From assembly GCA_963579025.1 (NCBI GenBank), contig CAUZFZ010000007.1, forward strand, positions 70,330 through 134,329: a stretch of 64,000 nt of DNA. The letters are read 5' to 3'. Each line of letters starts with the position of its first letter. Position 1 is the first letter of the stretch. A program made the position numbers and the translations under genes. Below, piece by piece: positions 50,738 through 59,155 of this stretch. The notes under the pieces were generated by a model. That model had not been told where the DNA came from and did no database searches. It saw nothing but the letters and a program-made list of their open reading frames with translations. Source of the DNA: CAUZFZ01 sp963579025. Its GTDB lineage: Bacteria; Planctomycetota; Planctomycetia; Planctomycetales; Planctomycetaceae.

Positions 50738-52246
50738 ATGAAGTCCTTGAAACTCGTGGTTTGGATACCGACCGTGATGTGGCTGTTGGTAGTACATGCT
50801 TCGCCAATCGTCGCGGCAAAGGACGACGCACCGAAGCGGCGTCCAAATATCGTGTGGATCGTGGGCGAGAATCTGAAGCTGGACCTGGGCTGCTACGGGG
50901 CCAGCAACGTCAAGACACCGTACCTGGATCGCCTGGCAGCCACTGGCGTGCGCTACACGCGAGTCTTCTCGACATCGCCAGTCTGTGCTCCCAGCCGTTC
51001 CGCATTCATGACGGGGATGTATCAGACAACGACCGACATGCATCACATGCGGTCTCATCGCGACGACGATTACCGACTGCCGCCCGGTGTCCGATCCATC
51101 ACGCATCGATTGACCGATGCCGGTTACCTCACTGCGAACATCACGAACATCGGCGACCGCGTTGTGGGGACCGGCAAGCTCGATCTGAATTTCGTTAATG
51201 AGGGGCCGGTTTACGAGACGGACGACTGGTCGCTGTTGAAATCGCGACAGCCGTTTTTCGCGCAGATCAACACGCCGGAAAATGAGTACGACATTTACGA
51301 CCGAAAGACGGCCAGCAAGAAACGAGTCGTCTGGGTCGGCGAGGACGAGCATCCGCAGATCGCGACGCCGGAGAACGTGACTCCACCTCCGTACTATCCC
51401 GACCATCCGGTCACGCGACAGGAATGGGCTCGGTATCTCAATTCCGTGTCAGGACTGGACCGTCGTGTTGGGTGGATCCTGGAACAGCTCCAGAGGGACG
51501 GCACGATCGACGACACCGTCATCATCTTTTTCGCCGACAACGGGCGACTTGAAGCACGCGGGATTCACTGGTGCTGGGACACCGGGCTGCACGTGCCGAT
51601 GATCGTTCACTGGCCGAAGAACTTCCCGGCGCCCCCGCAGTACCAGCCGGGAACGGCCAGCGATCAGGTCATCAGCCTGCTCGACCTGACGGCCACGACG
51701 TTGTCCATTGCCGGGATTGAACGTCCGGCCGGAATGCAGAGCCGCAATTTCCTGGGCGATCGCCCCGATCCGCCGCGAACGTATGCCTTCAGCGCCCGCG
51801 ACCGAATTGATGAAACCGTCAACCGCATCCGCTCGGTCAGAGACAGCCGGTACCACTACCTGCGGAACTACATGCCGCAACAGGGCTTTGCCTCGTTGAA
51901 TCGCTACAAGGAGAAGTGTTTCGCTATTAAGCCGGTGATGCGAGAGATGCTCCGTCAGGGAAAACTCACAGGCCCGGCTGCCGAGCTGTTCAAGCCGTTG
52001 CCCTTCGAACAGCTCTACGATACCGAAGCAGACCCACACGAGATTCGCGACCTGGCCGGCTCCGACAAGCCGGAACACCGCGAAGCGCTGCTGCGACTGC
52101 GCACGGCCCTCGACGTCTGGCTGGTCGAAACGGGCGACCGTGGAGAATGGCCAGAGCCGCCGGAAATCGTCGCCCCATTCGTTAAAGAGATGCACGACTG
52201 GTTCGGAACACCCGACTGGTACCGAGCCGCGCCAAACAAACCATGA
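50738..52246 (+). CDS. Sulfatase (formylglycine-dependent)
   Basis: A secreted 502-residue sulfatase. A signal peptide (about 1-27) precedes PNIVWIVGENLKLDLGCYG, where the metal-binding Asp pair of sulfatases is partly GEN here. The sulfatase signature VCAPSRSAFMTG supplies Cys83 for formylglycine formation in CAPSR. The rest fits family S1 (FFADNG, DTGLHVPMIVHWP). The ATG at 50738 has GGGGAG about nine bases upstream; a TTG at 50732 is less likely. It is divergent from an esterase-SGNH fusion, consistent with a polysaccharide-degradation pair. Substrate unknown. Confidence 0.92.
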   Translation: MKSLKLVVWIPTVMWLLVVHASPIVAAKDDAPKRRPNIVWIVGENLKLDLGCYGASNVKTPYLDRLAATGVRYTRVFSTSPVCAPSRSAFMTGMYQTTTDMHHMRSHRDDDYRLPPGVRSITHRLTDAGYLTANITNIGDRVVGTGKLDLNFVNEGPVYETDDWSLLKSRQPFFAQINTPENEYDIYDRKTASKKRVVWVGEDEHPQIATPENVTPPPYYPDHPVTRQEWARYLNSVSGLDRRVGWILEQLQRDGTIDDTVIIFFADNGRLEARGIHWCWDTGLHVPMIVHWPKNFPAPPQYQPGTASDQVISLLDLTATTLSIAGIERPAGMQSRNFLGDRPDPPRTYAFSARDRIDETVNRIRSVRDSRYHYLRNYMPQQGFASLNRYKEKCFAIKPVMREMLRQGKLTGPAAELFKPLPFEQLYDTEADPHEIRDLAGSDKPEHREALLRLRTALDVWLVETGDRGEWPEPPEIVAPFVKEMHDWFGTPDWYRAAPNKP

Positions 52247-52274
52247 CGCCTGACCGCGGCACGTCGTTGGCATT

Positions 52275-52590
52275 CATACAAGCCCGAAGCGCAAGTTGTG
52301 AAGTTGCGCTATTTCAGTCCCGAAGGGACGAAGGCGAATAGCCGCGGGTTTCAACCCGTGGAAACAGGGGCCAAATGGCATTTCGAGCCCCGGAGGGGCG
52401 ACGGCAAAATGCATGTACGCGTCACGTCGCCCCTCCGGGGCTTTCAGGTCAATTCATGGCCTTTTTCCCCGGGGCTAAAAGCCCCGGGCTACTTGCCGCC
52501 GTCCCTACGGGACTGGAATAGCGCAACATCAATAAGGCGAGCGAGTCTGTATGTCGCAGAGTTCACTCGCTGGCGCTTCGTGCTTGTATG
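52275..52590. repeat. Nested palindromic repeat array between the sulfatase and fadJ
   Basis: This 316-bp element has concentric inverted repeats. The outermost are CATACAAGCCCGAAGCGC (52275-52292) and its near-perfect complement (52573-52590). Next are 28-bp arms (52303-52330 and 52500-52527, 26 of 28 matching). Several GGGGC/GCCCC-type stems lie inside. A region with this many nested stems between convergent genes is typical of dispersed repeats; no protein is encoded. It could also end transcription from both sides. Confidence 0.65.
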
Positions 52591-52618
52591 GAGACTGAAA
52601 ACAGATTCTGGAAGTGCG

Positions 52619-54763
52619 CTAGCCGGCCTTGGACAGAGAGAAGTACCGGTCTCCGCCCGCTGCCATCTGTTTCAGCGAGTCGGTTGCCTCAAACCGCTTC
52701 CCGAGGTCTGCGTACTTCTCGAGTTTCTTCAGAATCGCATCCGGTCCTTCGGCATCGCACCAGTGCAGGATGCCTCCACGGAACGCCGGGAAGCCGATGC
52801 CCAGCAGCAGGCCCAGGTCGATATGTGCTGGCTCGGAGACGATCCCGTCCTCGAGCGTTCGCGTCGCTTCAAGCAGCATGGGCAGGAACAGTCGCTCGGT
52901 GATCTCATCGTGCGAAAACTCGCGCGTGCCCGTGCGATGCCTTTCGAGGAATGCATCAAATTCCGGATCGGCAGCCGGCTTACCTTTCGGACCGAGGTAC
53001 TGGCGGAAGCCTTTGCTGGCCTTCTTGCCGAGCCGTCCAGACTTCACGATGTCCTGTAGCAACGGGCACATCTCGGCGCGGTCGGAGTACGCGGTCGCAA
53101 CGACCTGCCCAGCAAACAGAGCGACATCTGTGCCCACCAGATCGTGCAGGGCAATCGGTCCCATAGGCATGCCGAATTTCGTTGATGCCTTGTCGATCTG
53201 GTCCATCGAGGCGCCCTCGCACAGCAGCAGCAACGATTCGTTCATGTACGGCAGCAGCACCCGATTCACCAGAAATCCCGGGCAGTCCTTCATGACGATC
53301 GGCGTCTTGCCAATGCGTTTGGCGAGTGCGACGACCGTCTCGACCGTCTCATCATCCGTCTTCTCACCGCGGATCACTTCCACCAGTTGCATTCGATCGA
53401 CGGGAAAGAAGAAGTGCATTCCGACGAAGCGTTCCGGGCACGGAGCCGACTCGGCCATTCGCGTGATCGAGATGGTTGACGTATTGCTGGCCAGAATCGC
53501 CCCGTCTTTGAGCACGGGAGCCATCTCGCGGTATGACGACGTTTTCAGTTCTTCGTTCTCAGTGATGGCTTCGACGACAACATCGCAACCGGAGAAGCCG
53601 CTTTTTGTCGTCGCGGTGCTGAGCAGACTGAGCATGTCGGCCATGTCCTGTGAAGTGGCCCGTCCGATCTTCATGCGAGACGCAATCGTCTTGCGAGAAG
53701 CGGCCATGCCCCAGCCAATTCGCTCTTCGTCGATGTCCACCATGACGGCCGGAACTCCGCGCCGCGCATGCGCGGTGGCGATGCCCGAACCCATCTGACC
53801 GCTGCCAAGGACTCCCACACGGCCAACCGTCTTCGGAGTGGCACTGGTGCCACCAAATCCAGGGTCCTTGCCCACCTGTGTGTTCATAAAGAACACACCG
53901 ATCAGGTTGCCCGAGATAAGCGAACCCACGACTTCGAGTGACACCTCACGCTCAACGGCGAGCCCCTCTTCCAGAGGCAGGTTGATACCGCCTTTGATGG
54001 CTTTGAGCGCTGCCAGAGGTGCCGGGTACTGTCCCTTCGTCTTTCCGCGGACGGCACCTTCGGCGCAGGCGAATGCGAACATCATCTGATCTGCGGACAG
54101 ACCGAGCGGCTGAGACCTGCGTTCGCGATTCTTCTGCCAGGTACCGCTCTCCTGCAGCATGCCGAGCACGCGACGGCCTTCGTCGAGCAGCTGATCCGCT
54201 GTCACGGCATCAAAAGCAAGGCCACGTTCGACGCACTGTGTGGGAGTCTGCGGCGCACCGGACGTGATCATCTCGATCGCGTAGTTGATGCCGATCAAAC
54301 GCGGCAGCCGCTGAGTGCCTCCCCAGCCGGGGATCAGGCCGACGTTGACTTCCGGCAGTGCAACCTTGGTTTTGCCTGTCGACACGATTCGCTCATCGAA
54401 CGACAGCACGAGTTCCGTACCGCCGCCCATGCAGGCTCCATCGATCAGGGCCACGGTCGGGAAAGGCAAGCGACTGATGCGGCTGAACAGCGTGTGTCCG
54501 GCTTCCACCGCAGCCAGTGCCTCTTCTTGAGTTGCCGTTGCGAGTGCTCCGAGTTCGTTGAGGTCTGCTCCCGCTATGAACTGGCCCGGCTTGCCGCTCT
54601 GCAACAGCAGACCGCTCAGGTCCGTGCGCTGTTCCAGCTCATCGATGACGGACGCCAGTTCCTCGAGCACGGCGCGGCCGAGTGTGTTGACCTTCCTGTC
54701 AGGCGTATCAAACGTCAGTAGCCCGATCTGTCCGTCCAGCTCCTCAAAGCGAAAAACGCCCAT
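52619..54763 (-). CDS. fadJ: Bifunctional enoyl-CoA hydratase/3-hydroxyacyl-CoA dehydrogenase (FadJ-like)
   Basis: A 714-residue beta-oxidation enzyme. The N-terminal enoyl-CoA hydratase/isomerase domain (about 1-190) has IAGADLNEL and the oxyanion-forming GACMGGGTELVLSFDERIV. The 3-hydroxyacyl-CoA dehydrogenase follows, with the Rossmann motif VGVLGSGQMGSGIA (near residue 322) and HFFFPVDRMQLVEVI. The second HCDH C-terminal domain completes it. The ATG at 54763 has AAAGGAG upstream; starts further up lack an SD. It lies next to a REP-like repeat. No thiolase gene is nearby, so the partner is probably encoded elsewhere. Confidence 0.92.
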   Translation of the reverse strand: MGVFRFEELDGQIGLLTFDTPDRKVNTLGRAVLEELASVIDELEQRTDLSGLLLQSGKPGQFIAGADLNELGALATATQEEALAAVEAGHTLFSRISRLPFPTVALIDGACMGGGTELVLSFDERIVSTGKTKVALPEVNVGLIPGWGGTQRLPRLIGINYAIEMITSGAPQTPTQCVERGLAFDAVTADQLLDEGRRVLGMLQESGTWQKNRERRSQPLGLSADQMMFAFACAEGAVRGKTKGQYPAPLAALKAIKGGINLPLEEGLAVEREVSLEVVGSLISGNLIGVFFMNTQVGKDPGFGGTSATPKTVGRVGVLGSGQMGSGIATAHARRGVPAVMVDIDEERIGWGMAASRKTIASRMKIGRATSQDMADMLSLLSTATTKSGFSGCDVVVEAITENEELKTSSYREMAPVLKDGAILASNTSTISITRMAESAPCPERFVGMHFFFPVDRMQLVEVIRGEKTDDETVETVVALAKRIGKTPIVMKDCPGFLVNRVLLPYMNESLLLLCEGASMDQIDKASTKFGMPMGPIALHDLVGTDVALFAGQVVATAYSDRAEMCPLLQDIVKSGRLGKKASKGFRQYLGPKGKPAADPEFDAFLERHRTGTREFSHDEITERLFLPMLLEATRTLEDGIVSEPAHIDLGLLLGIGFPAFRGGILHWCDAEGPDAILKKLEKYADLGKRFEATDSLKQMAAGGDRYFSLSKAG

Positions 54764-54782
54764 GACGACTCCTTTCAATCCG

Positions 54783-54808
54783 TTCGTAGTAACCGCATTT
54801 ATGCGGTC
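54783..54808. repeat. GTAG-headed REP-like unit upstream of fadJ
   Basis: The 26-base unit TTCGTAGTAACCGCATTT... resembles the left arm of the REPIN-like element at 25983-26097: the same TCGTAGTAAC head, then a hairpin ACCGCAT/ATGCGGT. Relative to that element, the stem bases changed together, keeping pairing. Confidence 0.55.
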
Positions 54809-54946
54809 GTCAGCGCGTAGTGTCGTCGGGGTGCTGAAACTGTCAAGAAGCGATGCATTGAGCCGGGACGCTGCGGCAACGAGCCCATGGCAATTAATCC
54901 GACCTGGCAACATGCCGTCGCCTACTGCGAGGACTGACGCGTGAAC

Positions 54947-55630
54947 TTACAGACTGATGCGCTCACCGGGCTTCAGCGCGACAGGCTCGGCAGACGTTTC
55001 TGCTCGAACACGCTCGGCCCAGGCCGCGGCGTCCTGGGCGATCAGCGGCCAGGTGTCATAGTGGTCCGGGATGACGCGCTTTGGCTGGATCAGTTTGACC
55101 GCTCGCAGTGCATCATCGGGACCCATCGTGAAGTTGTCTCCGATGGGCAGGATGGCCAGATCAATGCCTTCCTCGCCGATCAGTTGCATATCGAGAAACA
55201 GGCCCGTGTCGCAGGCGTGGTAAATATTGCCATCTTCCGTCTTGAGTAGGATGCCACACGGGTTTCCGCCGTTGGAACCGTCCGGCAGTGCCGAGCCATG
55301 ATGTGCGATCGTGAGCTTCACTGTGCCGAAATCGTGGGCGTGCGCGCCGCCAATGTGTTGAGGATGACAGTTCTCAAGCCCCTGGGCCTGCAACCACGAT
55401 ACGATCTCGAAGTTGGCGATGACCAGGCAGCCAGTGCGTTTGGCGATGTCGATCGTGTCACCGATGTGGTCGCCGTGACCGTGCGAAACAATGATCGCGT
55501 CCGGGCTCACGTCATCGGCGGACACCGACGCAGACGGATTGTCGGTAAAGAACGGATCGATGATGACCGTCTTGCCGGATGTTTCGATTGAGAAGGTTCC
55601 GTGCCCGAGCCAGGTGACGGAAGTGGTCAT
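54947..55630 (-). CDS. UPF0173-family metal-dependent (MBL-fold) hydrolase
   Basis: A 227-residue MBL-fold protein of the UPF0173 type. SVTWLGHGTFSIET opens the family, SHGHGDHIGD supplies the HxHxDH metal site, and DHYDTWP is near the C-terminus. I chose the ATG at 55630, directly after a GTG at 55633; either gives essentially the same protein. AGGGA lies upstream. It is divergent from the zinc-ribbon protein gene. Function beyond hydrolase is unknown. Confidence 0.9.
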   Translation of the reverse strand: MTTSVTWLGHGTFSIETSGKTVIIDPFFTDNPSASVSADDVSPDAIIVSHGHGDHIGDTIDIAKRTGCLVIANFEIVSWLQAQGLENCHPQHIGGAHAHDFGTVKLTIAHHGSALPDGSNGGNPCGILLKTEDGNIYHACDTGLFLDMQLIGEEGIDLAILPIGDNFTMGPDDALRAVKLIQPKRVIPDHYDTWPLIAQDAAAWAERVRAETSAEPVALKPGERISL

Positions 55631-55738
55631 CACGATGGTTCCCTGATTTCAGTAACTGCCAGACTGTACGGAGGGGGATTCTAGCCGAAGCCCTGTGTCG
55701 GGTGTTATTGTCGAGCTGCGTTAACGAGGTGAAGTCTC

Positions 55739-56965
55739 ATGGCAAACTGGCTCGACAAAGCACTGGGGCGACGATCCGCCACCATTATCAAGCCGGTCCC
55801 CTTTGTACGCCCGTGTCCTTGCGGGGAGCAGCTCTCCGGCATTCGCCAGGAACGCGCCCGGCGCCTAATCTGCGCTGAGTGTGGCGAGCCACATTTCATC
55901 CTGCCCGTCAATCTGTATCCGGAATCGAGGCGCATCCATTTTCAGCCGCTGGAAGTGGGTGAGTTCGACGAGTCAAGGGAATACGAGCAACCGCCGGAAC
56001 TCGACGTCGAGCCGGAAATGGACCTCGACTCTGTCGAGGAAGAAATACCGCGTGAGTCACGCGCGACGCCACCAGCCCCGGACCTGGGCAGGGCGTTACT
56101 CGACGACTGGGAGGACGACCAGGAGGAGCCACCGGTTTCGCAACACGATCAGGCCATCGTCATCCCGCAGCGTCGCGAGGAACGGGCTGGTCAGCGACAG
56201 AAACTGCTACTGGTTGGAACCGCGTTCTTCGTGCTGATCGGAGCGATGGTCGTCTGGGCGGTGTGGGATCGAGGGAAAGAGTCGGCCGAAATACGTCTGC
56301 AAATGGCACGAGACGCCGGCCTCATCGCCCTGGAGTCAGGCGATTTCGTGACGGCTCGCCGTGAGTTCGCAGAGGCTCTGGATGCACTGCAGACGCTTGG
56401 TGTCACGGGCGAGCAACACGACAGTCTCCACGATCTTTGGATGGAATCAGAAGCCGCGGTCGGACTCACGAACCGCAGCCTGCTGGAGCTGGTCGAGTCG
56501 GCGAATCGGACACTGAAGACTGGGACGATTGAAGACTGGGACAGCGAATTCCATGCGATCTTTGAAGATCAGTGGATACTGATCGACCAGTCGCCGCCTC
56601 AAATCGTGCCCGGCGATGCGAAAGAAGGACGCCGCATCGACCTTCTCTGGGACTTCGACAACGACATACCGATTCAGGTCACAGGCATCGAGCGGCTGTT
56701 GACGAAAACACAGACGGGCGGTCCCCGGCGGATCGTGTTTGCGGGACAACTGGCGGGCTGCCGCCGCGAATCCAACGCATGGGTCGTGGAATTGAACCCG
56801 GAGAATGCGTTCTTATGGAGACGGTTCCGAAGTATTGAACAGCTTGGTTTTACCGATGACCAGGAACCGGCCCAGATTATGCGGGACCTGATCGAATCCC
56901 AGGCGGAATTGCCCGAAGTGAGTGAAGCTGTTTCCCTTCCGCAGGAGAACCCGGATGCGACGTAA
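55739..56965 (+). CDS. Zinc-ribbon membrane protein of unknown function
   Basis: A 408-residue protein. An N-terminal zinc ribbon (Cys26, Cys28, Cys45, Cys48: CPCGEQLS...CAECGE) is followed by a long acidic, Pro-rich linker (about 80-150), one transmembrane helix (about 155-176) and an extracytoplasmic helical domain. The layout suggests a cytoplasmic sensing or structural N-terminus. SD GAGGTGAAG precedes the ATG. It overlaps the next gene's start by 11 bases, so the two are coexpressed. No recognised family. Confidence 0.6.
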   Translation: MANWLDKALGRRSATIIKPVPFVRPCPCGEQLSGIRQERARRLICAECGEPHFILPVNLYPESRRIHFQPLEVGEFDESREYEQPPELDVEPEMDLDSVEEEIPRESRATPPAPDLGRALLDDWEDDQEEPPVSQHDQAIVIPQRREERAGQRQKLLLVGTAFFVLIGAMVVWAVWDRGKESAEIRLQMARDAGLIALESGDFVTARREFAEALDALQTLGVTGEQHDSLHDLWMESEAAVGLTNRSLLELVESANRTLKTGTIEDWDSEFHAIFEDQWILIDQSPPQIVPGDAKEGRRIDLLWDFDNDIPIQVTGIERLLTKTQTGGPRRIVFAGQLAGCRRESNAWVVELNPENAFLWRRFRSIEQLGFTDDQEPAQIMRDLIESQAELPEVSEAVSLPQENPDAT

Positions 56966-58502
56966 AACGCATCACGCACCGAGAATCGTTTCGTTCGCAC
57001 TCGCGCTCGGCCTGATTGCCTGCGCCTTGCAGCCGGCTGTCGCTGGATTGATCTCCGTGGAGGCATTCCTCGAGCTCAAGCCGAAATGGGAGCGACTGGT
57101 CGGTTCGAAGTTCCAGATTGAGGGGCGAGTCTCGACGGCAGGAGGCAACACGCTTCTGATGCGCAAGCTGCAGGAACTCAACTTCGTTTGTAAGGAAGAG
57201 GTTCCAAAGCTCCGGGGCACGGATACGGTCGAGATTCATGGGATGCTGGCCAGGGACGACGACGAAAAGCTGATCTTCCGCGTCACGTCCGTCAAGAAGC
57301 TGATCTCGGACGTGGATCGTCTGAATCGCCTGCGAATCGACCTGCCCGGTGACAAGCCAGACGAGTGGTTCGATCTTGGTGACTGGGCGATCGCGCGCGG
57401 AAATTTTTACTCCGACGATGAGCTGATCAGCGAAGGCCGGGAACTGCATCTTTCCGGACTCAGTCGCGAGCACACCAGGCTTCAGGTCAAGGACTATCAA
57501 TCGTTGCGGGCGATGGCACTCAAAGCCGAAGACCTGAATCTCGGTGAGGCACTCAAGATCGAGTACCTCTACGAAGGCAACTACCGGGACTGGCAGAATG
57601 AACGCCGCGAGGCCACCTCGCTGCAACTGGCGGGAATCGGGTCGCGAGTCGTGCGTGACCTGCCGGCAGCCGGAACTCCATTGCCGAATCTTCCAGAAGC
57701 ACTTCGCAAGGCGTGGCAGGAGTCGCCACTGACCGGATACCGGACAACCAAGTCGTTGTCGGTTCGCAATCAGTACCACCGTCTGCTGTACCAGGAAATT
57801 CTGTTGGAGAGCATTCAGATTGACGCGGATCCGGGCGGAAAAAACGGGAAGGAAATCGCCTCACGCCTGCGACGGGAAGTGCCGGAATTCGGAGCGCTGG
57901 CGGATCAGTACGTCACTGACGAGTTGGACTGGCGGTTGAAGAATATCACGACGCTCAGTCGATTCGACATGCTGGCACTGCAGCGTGAGTTTGAGGAACG
58001 CGGCGAGCCGGACAATGCAGAGCAGGCGATCGACGACTGGTTCCTGAATCGCGAAGCGCAATTGCTGAAGCAGGGCGTTGACGGTTTGATCGACCTGGCG
58101 ACCGAGTACGAGGAGTTGATGGACGATAAGAACGAAGCAATCCGGCTGCTGCTGATGGCCGAACGCAAGAAGCCCGGGATCGGAATCGTGGCCGAACGGT
58201 TGGAGGGACACGGGTACGAGTACATTGACGACCAGTGGCGGGATGCCGAGGAAGTTCGTGAGCGACGCAACACGGCGATCAATGTCGCCATGCGGGAAGG
58301 TCGCGTCACCAAAGGGATGACCGCGGAGCAGGTCGAAAAAACGCTGGGCCGACCATTGGCGAAGACGCGCATTCTGACGGGTCGAAACGTGATCGAGTAC
58401 TGGATGTTCGGAACGTCGGGCTCACGCTTGTCCGTGCGGCTGCAGCGACTGGCCAACCGACGCGAGCCGATCGTCGATGCGATCAGTCAACTGGGGAGAT
58501 AG
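56955..58502 (+). CDS. Secreted protein of unknown function, with a BamE/SmpA-like C-terminal motif
   Basis: A 515-residue protein with a signal peptide (about 1-30, ending PAVAG). ATG 56955 has AGGAG at 56943-56947. Most of it is unrecognised. Near the C-terminus, VTKGMTAEQVEKTLGRPLAKTRI resembles the BamE/SmpA GMT...VxxxxGxP motif. It follows the zinc-ribbon membrane protein gene with an 11-base overlap, suggesting a joint envelope role. A 64-bp palindrome lies just downstream. Confidence 0.6.
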   Translation: MRRKTHHAPRIVSFALALGLIACALQPAVAGLISVEAFLELKPKWERLVGSKFQIEGRVSTAGGNTLLMRKLQELNFVCKEEVPKLRGTDTVEIHGMLARDDDEKLIFRVTSVKKLISDVDRLNRLRIDLPGDKPDEWFDLGDWAIARGNFYSDDELISEGRELHLSGLSREHTRLQVKDYQSLRAMALKAEDLNLGEALKIEYLYEGNYRDWQNERREATSLQLAGIGSRVVRDLPAAGTPLPNLPEALRKAWQESPLTGYRTTKSLSVRNQYHRLLYQEILLESIQIDADPGGKNGKEIASRLRREVPEFGALADQYVTDELDWRLKNITTLSRFDMLALQREFEERGEPDNAEQAIDDWFLNREAQLLKQGVDGLIDLATEYEELMDDKNEAIRLLLMAERKKPGIGIVAERLEGHGYEYIDDQWRDAEEVRERRNTAINVAMREGRVTKGMTAEQVEKTLGRPLAKTRILTGRNVIEYWMFGTSGSRLSVRLQRLANRREPIVDAISQLGR

Positions 58503-58512
58503 CGGGGTTCTG

Positions 58513-58576
58513 CTGATTGTCGCCTTTCGCTCCGCGAAAGTAGCGCTACTTTCGCGGAGCGATAGGCGACAATCAG
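58513..58576. repeat. 64-bp near-perfect palindrome between convergent genes
   Basis: Positions 58513-58576 form a self-complementary sequence with only one mismatched pair, centred on GTAGCGCTAC. It contains GCTCCGCGAAAGTAGC-type units. It lies between the plus-strand envelope gene and the minus-strand DUF6714 gene and could end transcription in both directions. Confidence 0.7.
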
Positions 58577-58663
58577 TGATCGGCCGACACAACTCTGGTG
58601 CCATTGGAAGATAGCCGCCGTTTCGGGCTGACCGACGTTGAATCCAGTTGTTCGAGGGCACGG

Positions 58664-59146
58664 CTAATTCGCTCGCGTCAGAAAGTCGATCGTCTCGCGA
58701 GTCCATTTGTCGTCGCAATAAGCACGCACGTATTCTTTCAGGGTTTCGGCCATGACTTCTCGCTGCGTGGGCGTGAACTGTGCCATTCGCTGCTGAAATC
58801 CCTCCCGGTCGTCGTAGCCGAATTCTCCTTCCTCGAATGCACCGCGTGGTGACAGGTAAAACACAATTGAATGCGCCAGGTCGCTGTTGAGGTCGAACGT
58901 GGGATCGAGACTGGCCAGCAACAGAGCGGGCATGTAGTAGTGAAACGCTTCCGGACTGAGGTCCGGAAACGGCGTGTCGCCCTGGATGAACTCGGCCGCC
59001 GGAAAGTCCTGCCAGGATCGGCCGATGAGCAGACGTCGCGTCTCGTCGCAATCAAGCGGGCTGTCGCCGTAAACCGTCAATCGTGTATCGCCGGGATACT
59101 CGTTGTCGGCGAATGCCGCGACGATCGAGTCGGTCAGTTCAGACAT
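58664..59146 (-). CDS. DUF6714 family protein
   Basis: A 160-residue protein matching the DUF6714 pattern: AFADNEYPGDTRLT, PEAFHYYMPALLLASLDP, and a C-terminal REGFQQRMAQFTPTQREVM...YVRAYCDDKW. Function unknown. It lies nine bases after the hisD stop on the same strand, so they may form an operon, though there is no functional link known. The family name is from memory and should be confirmed. Confidence 0.6.
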   Translation of the reverse strand: MSELTDSIVAAFADNEYPGDTRLTVYGDSPLDCDETRRLLIGRSWQDFPAAEFIQGDTPFPDLSPEAFHYYMPALLLASLDPTFDLNSDLAHSIVFYLSPRGAFEEGEFGYDDREGFQQRMAQFTPTQREVMAETLKEYVRAYCDDKWTRETIDFLTRAN

Positions 59147-59155
59147 GCGAGTGAC

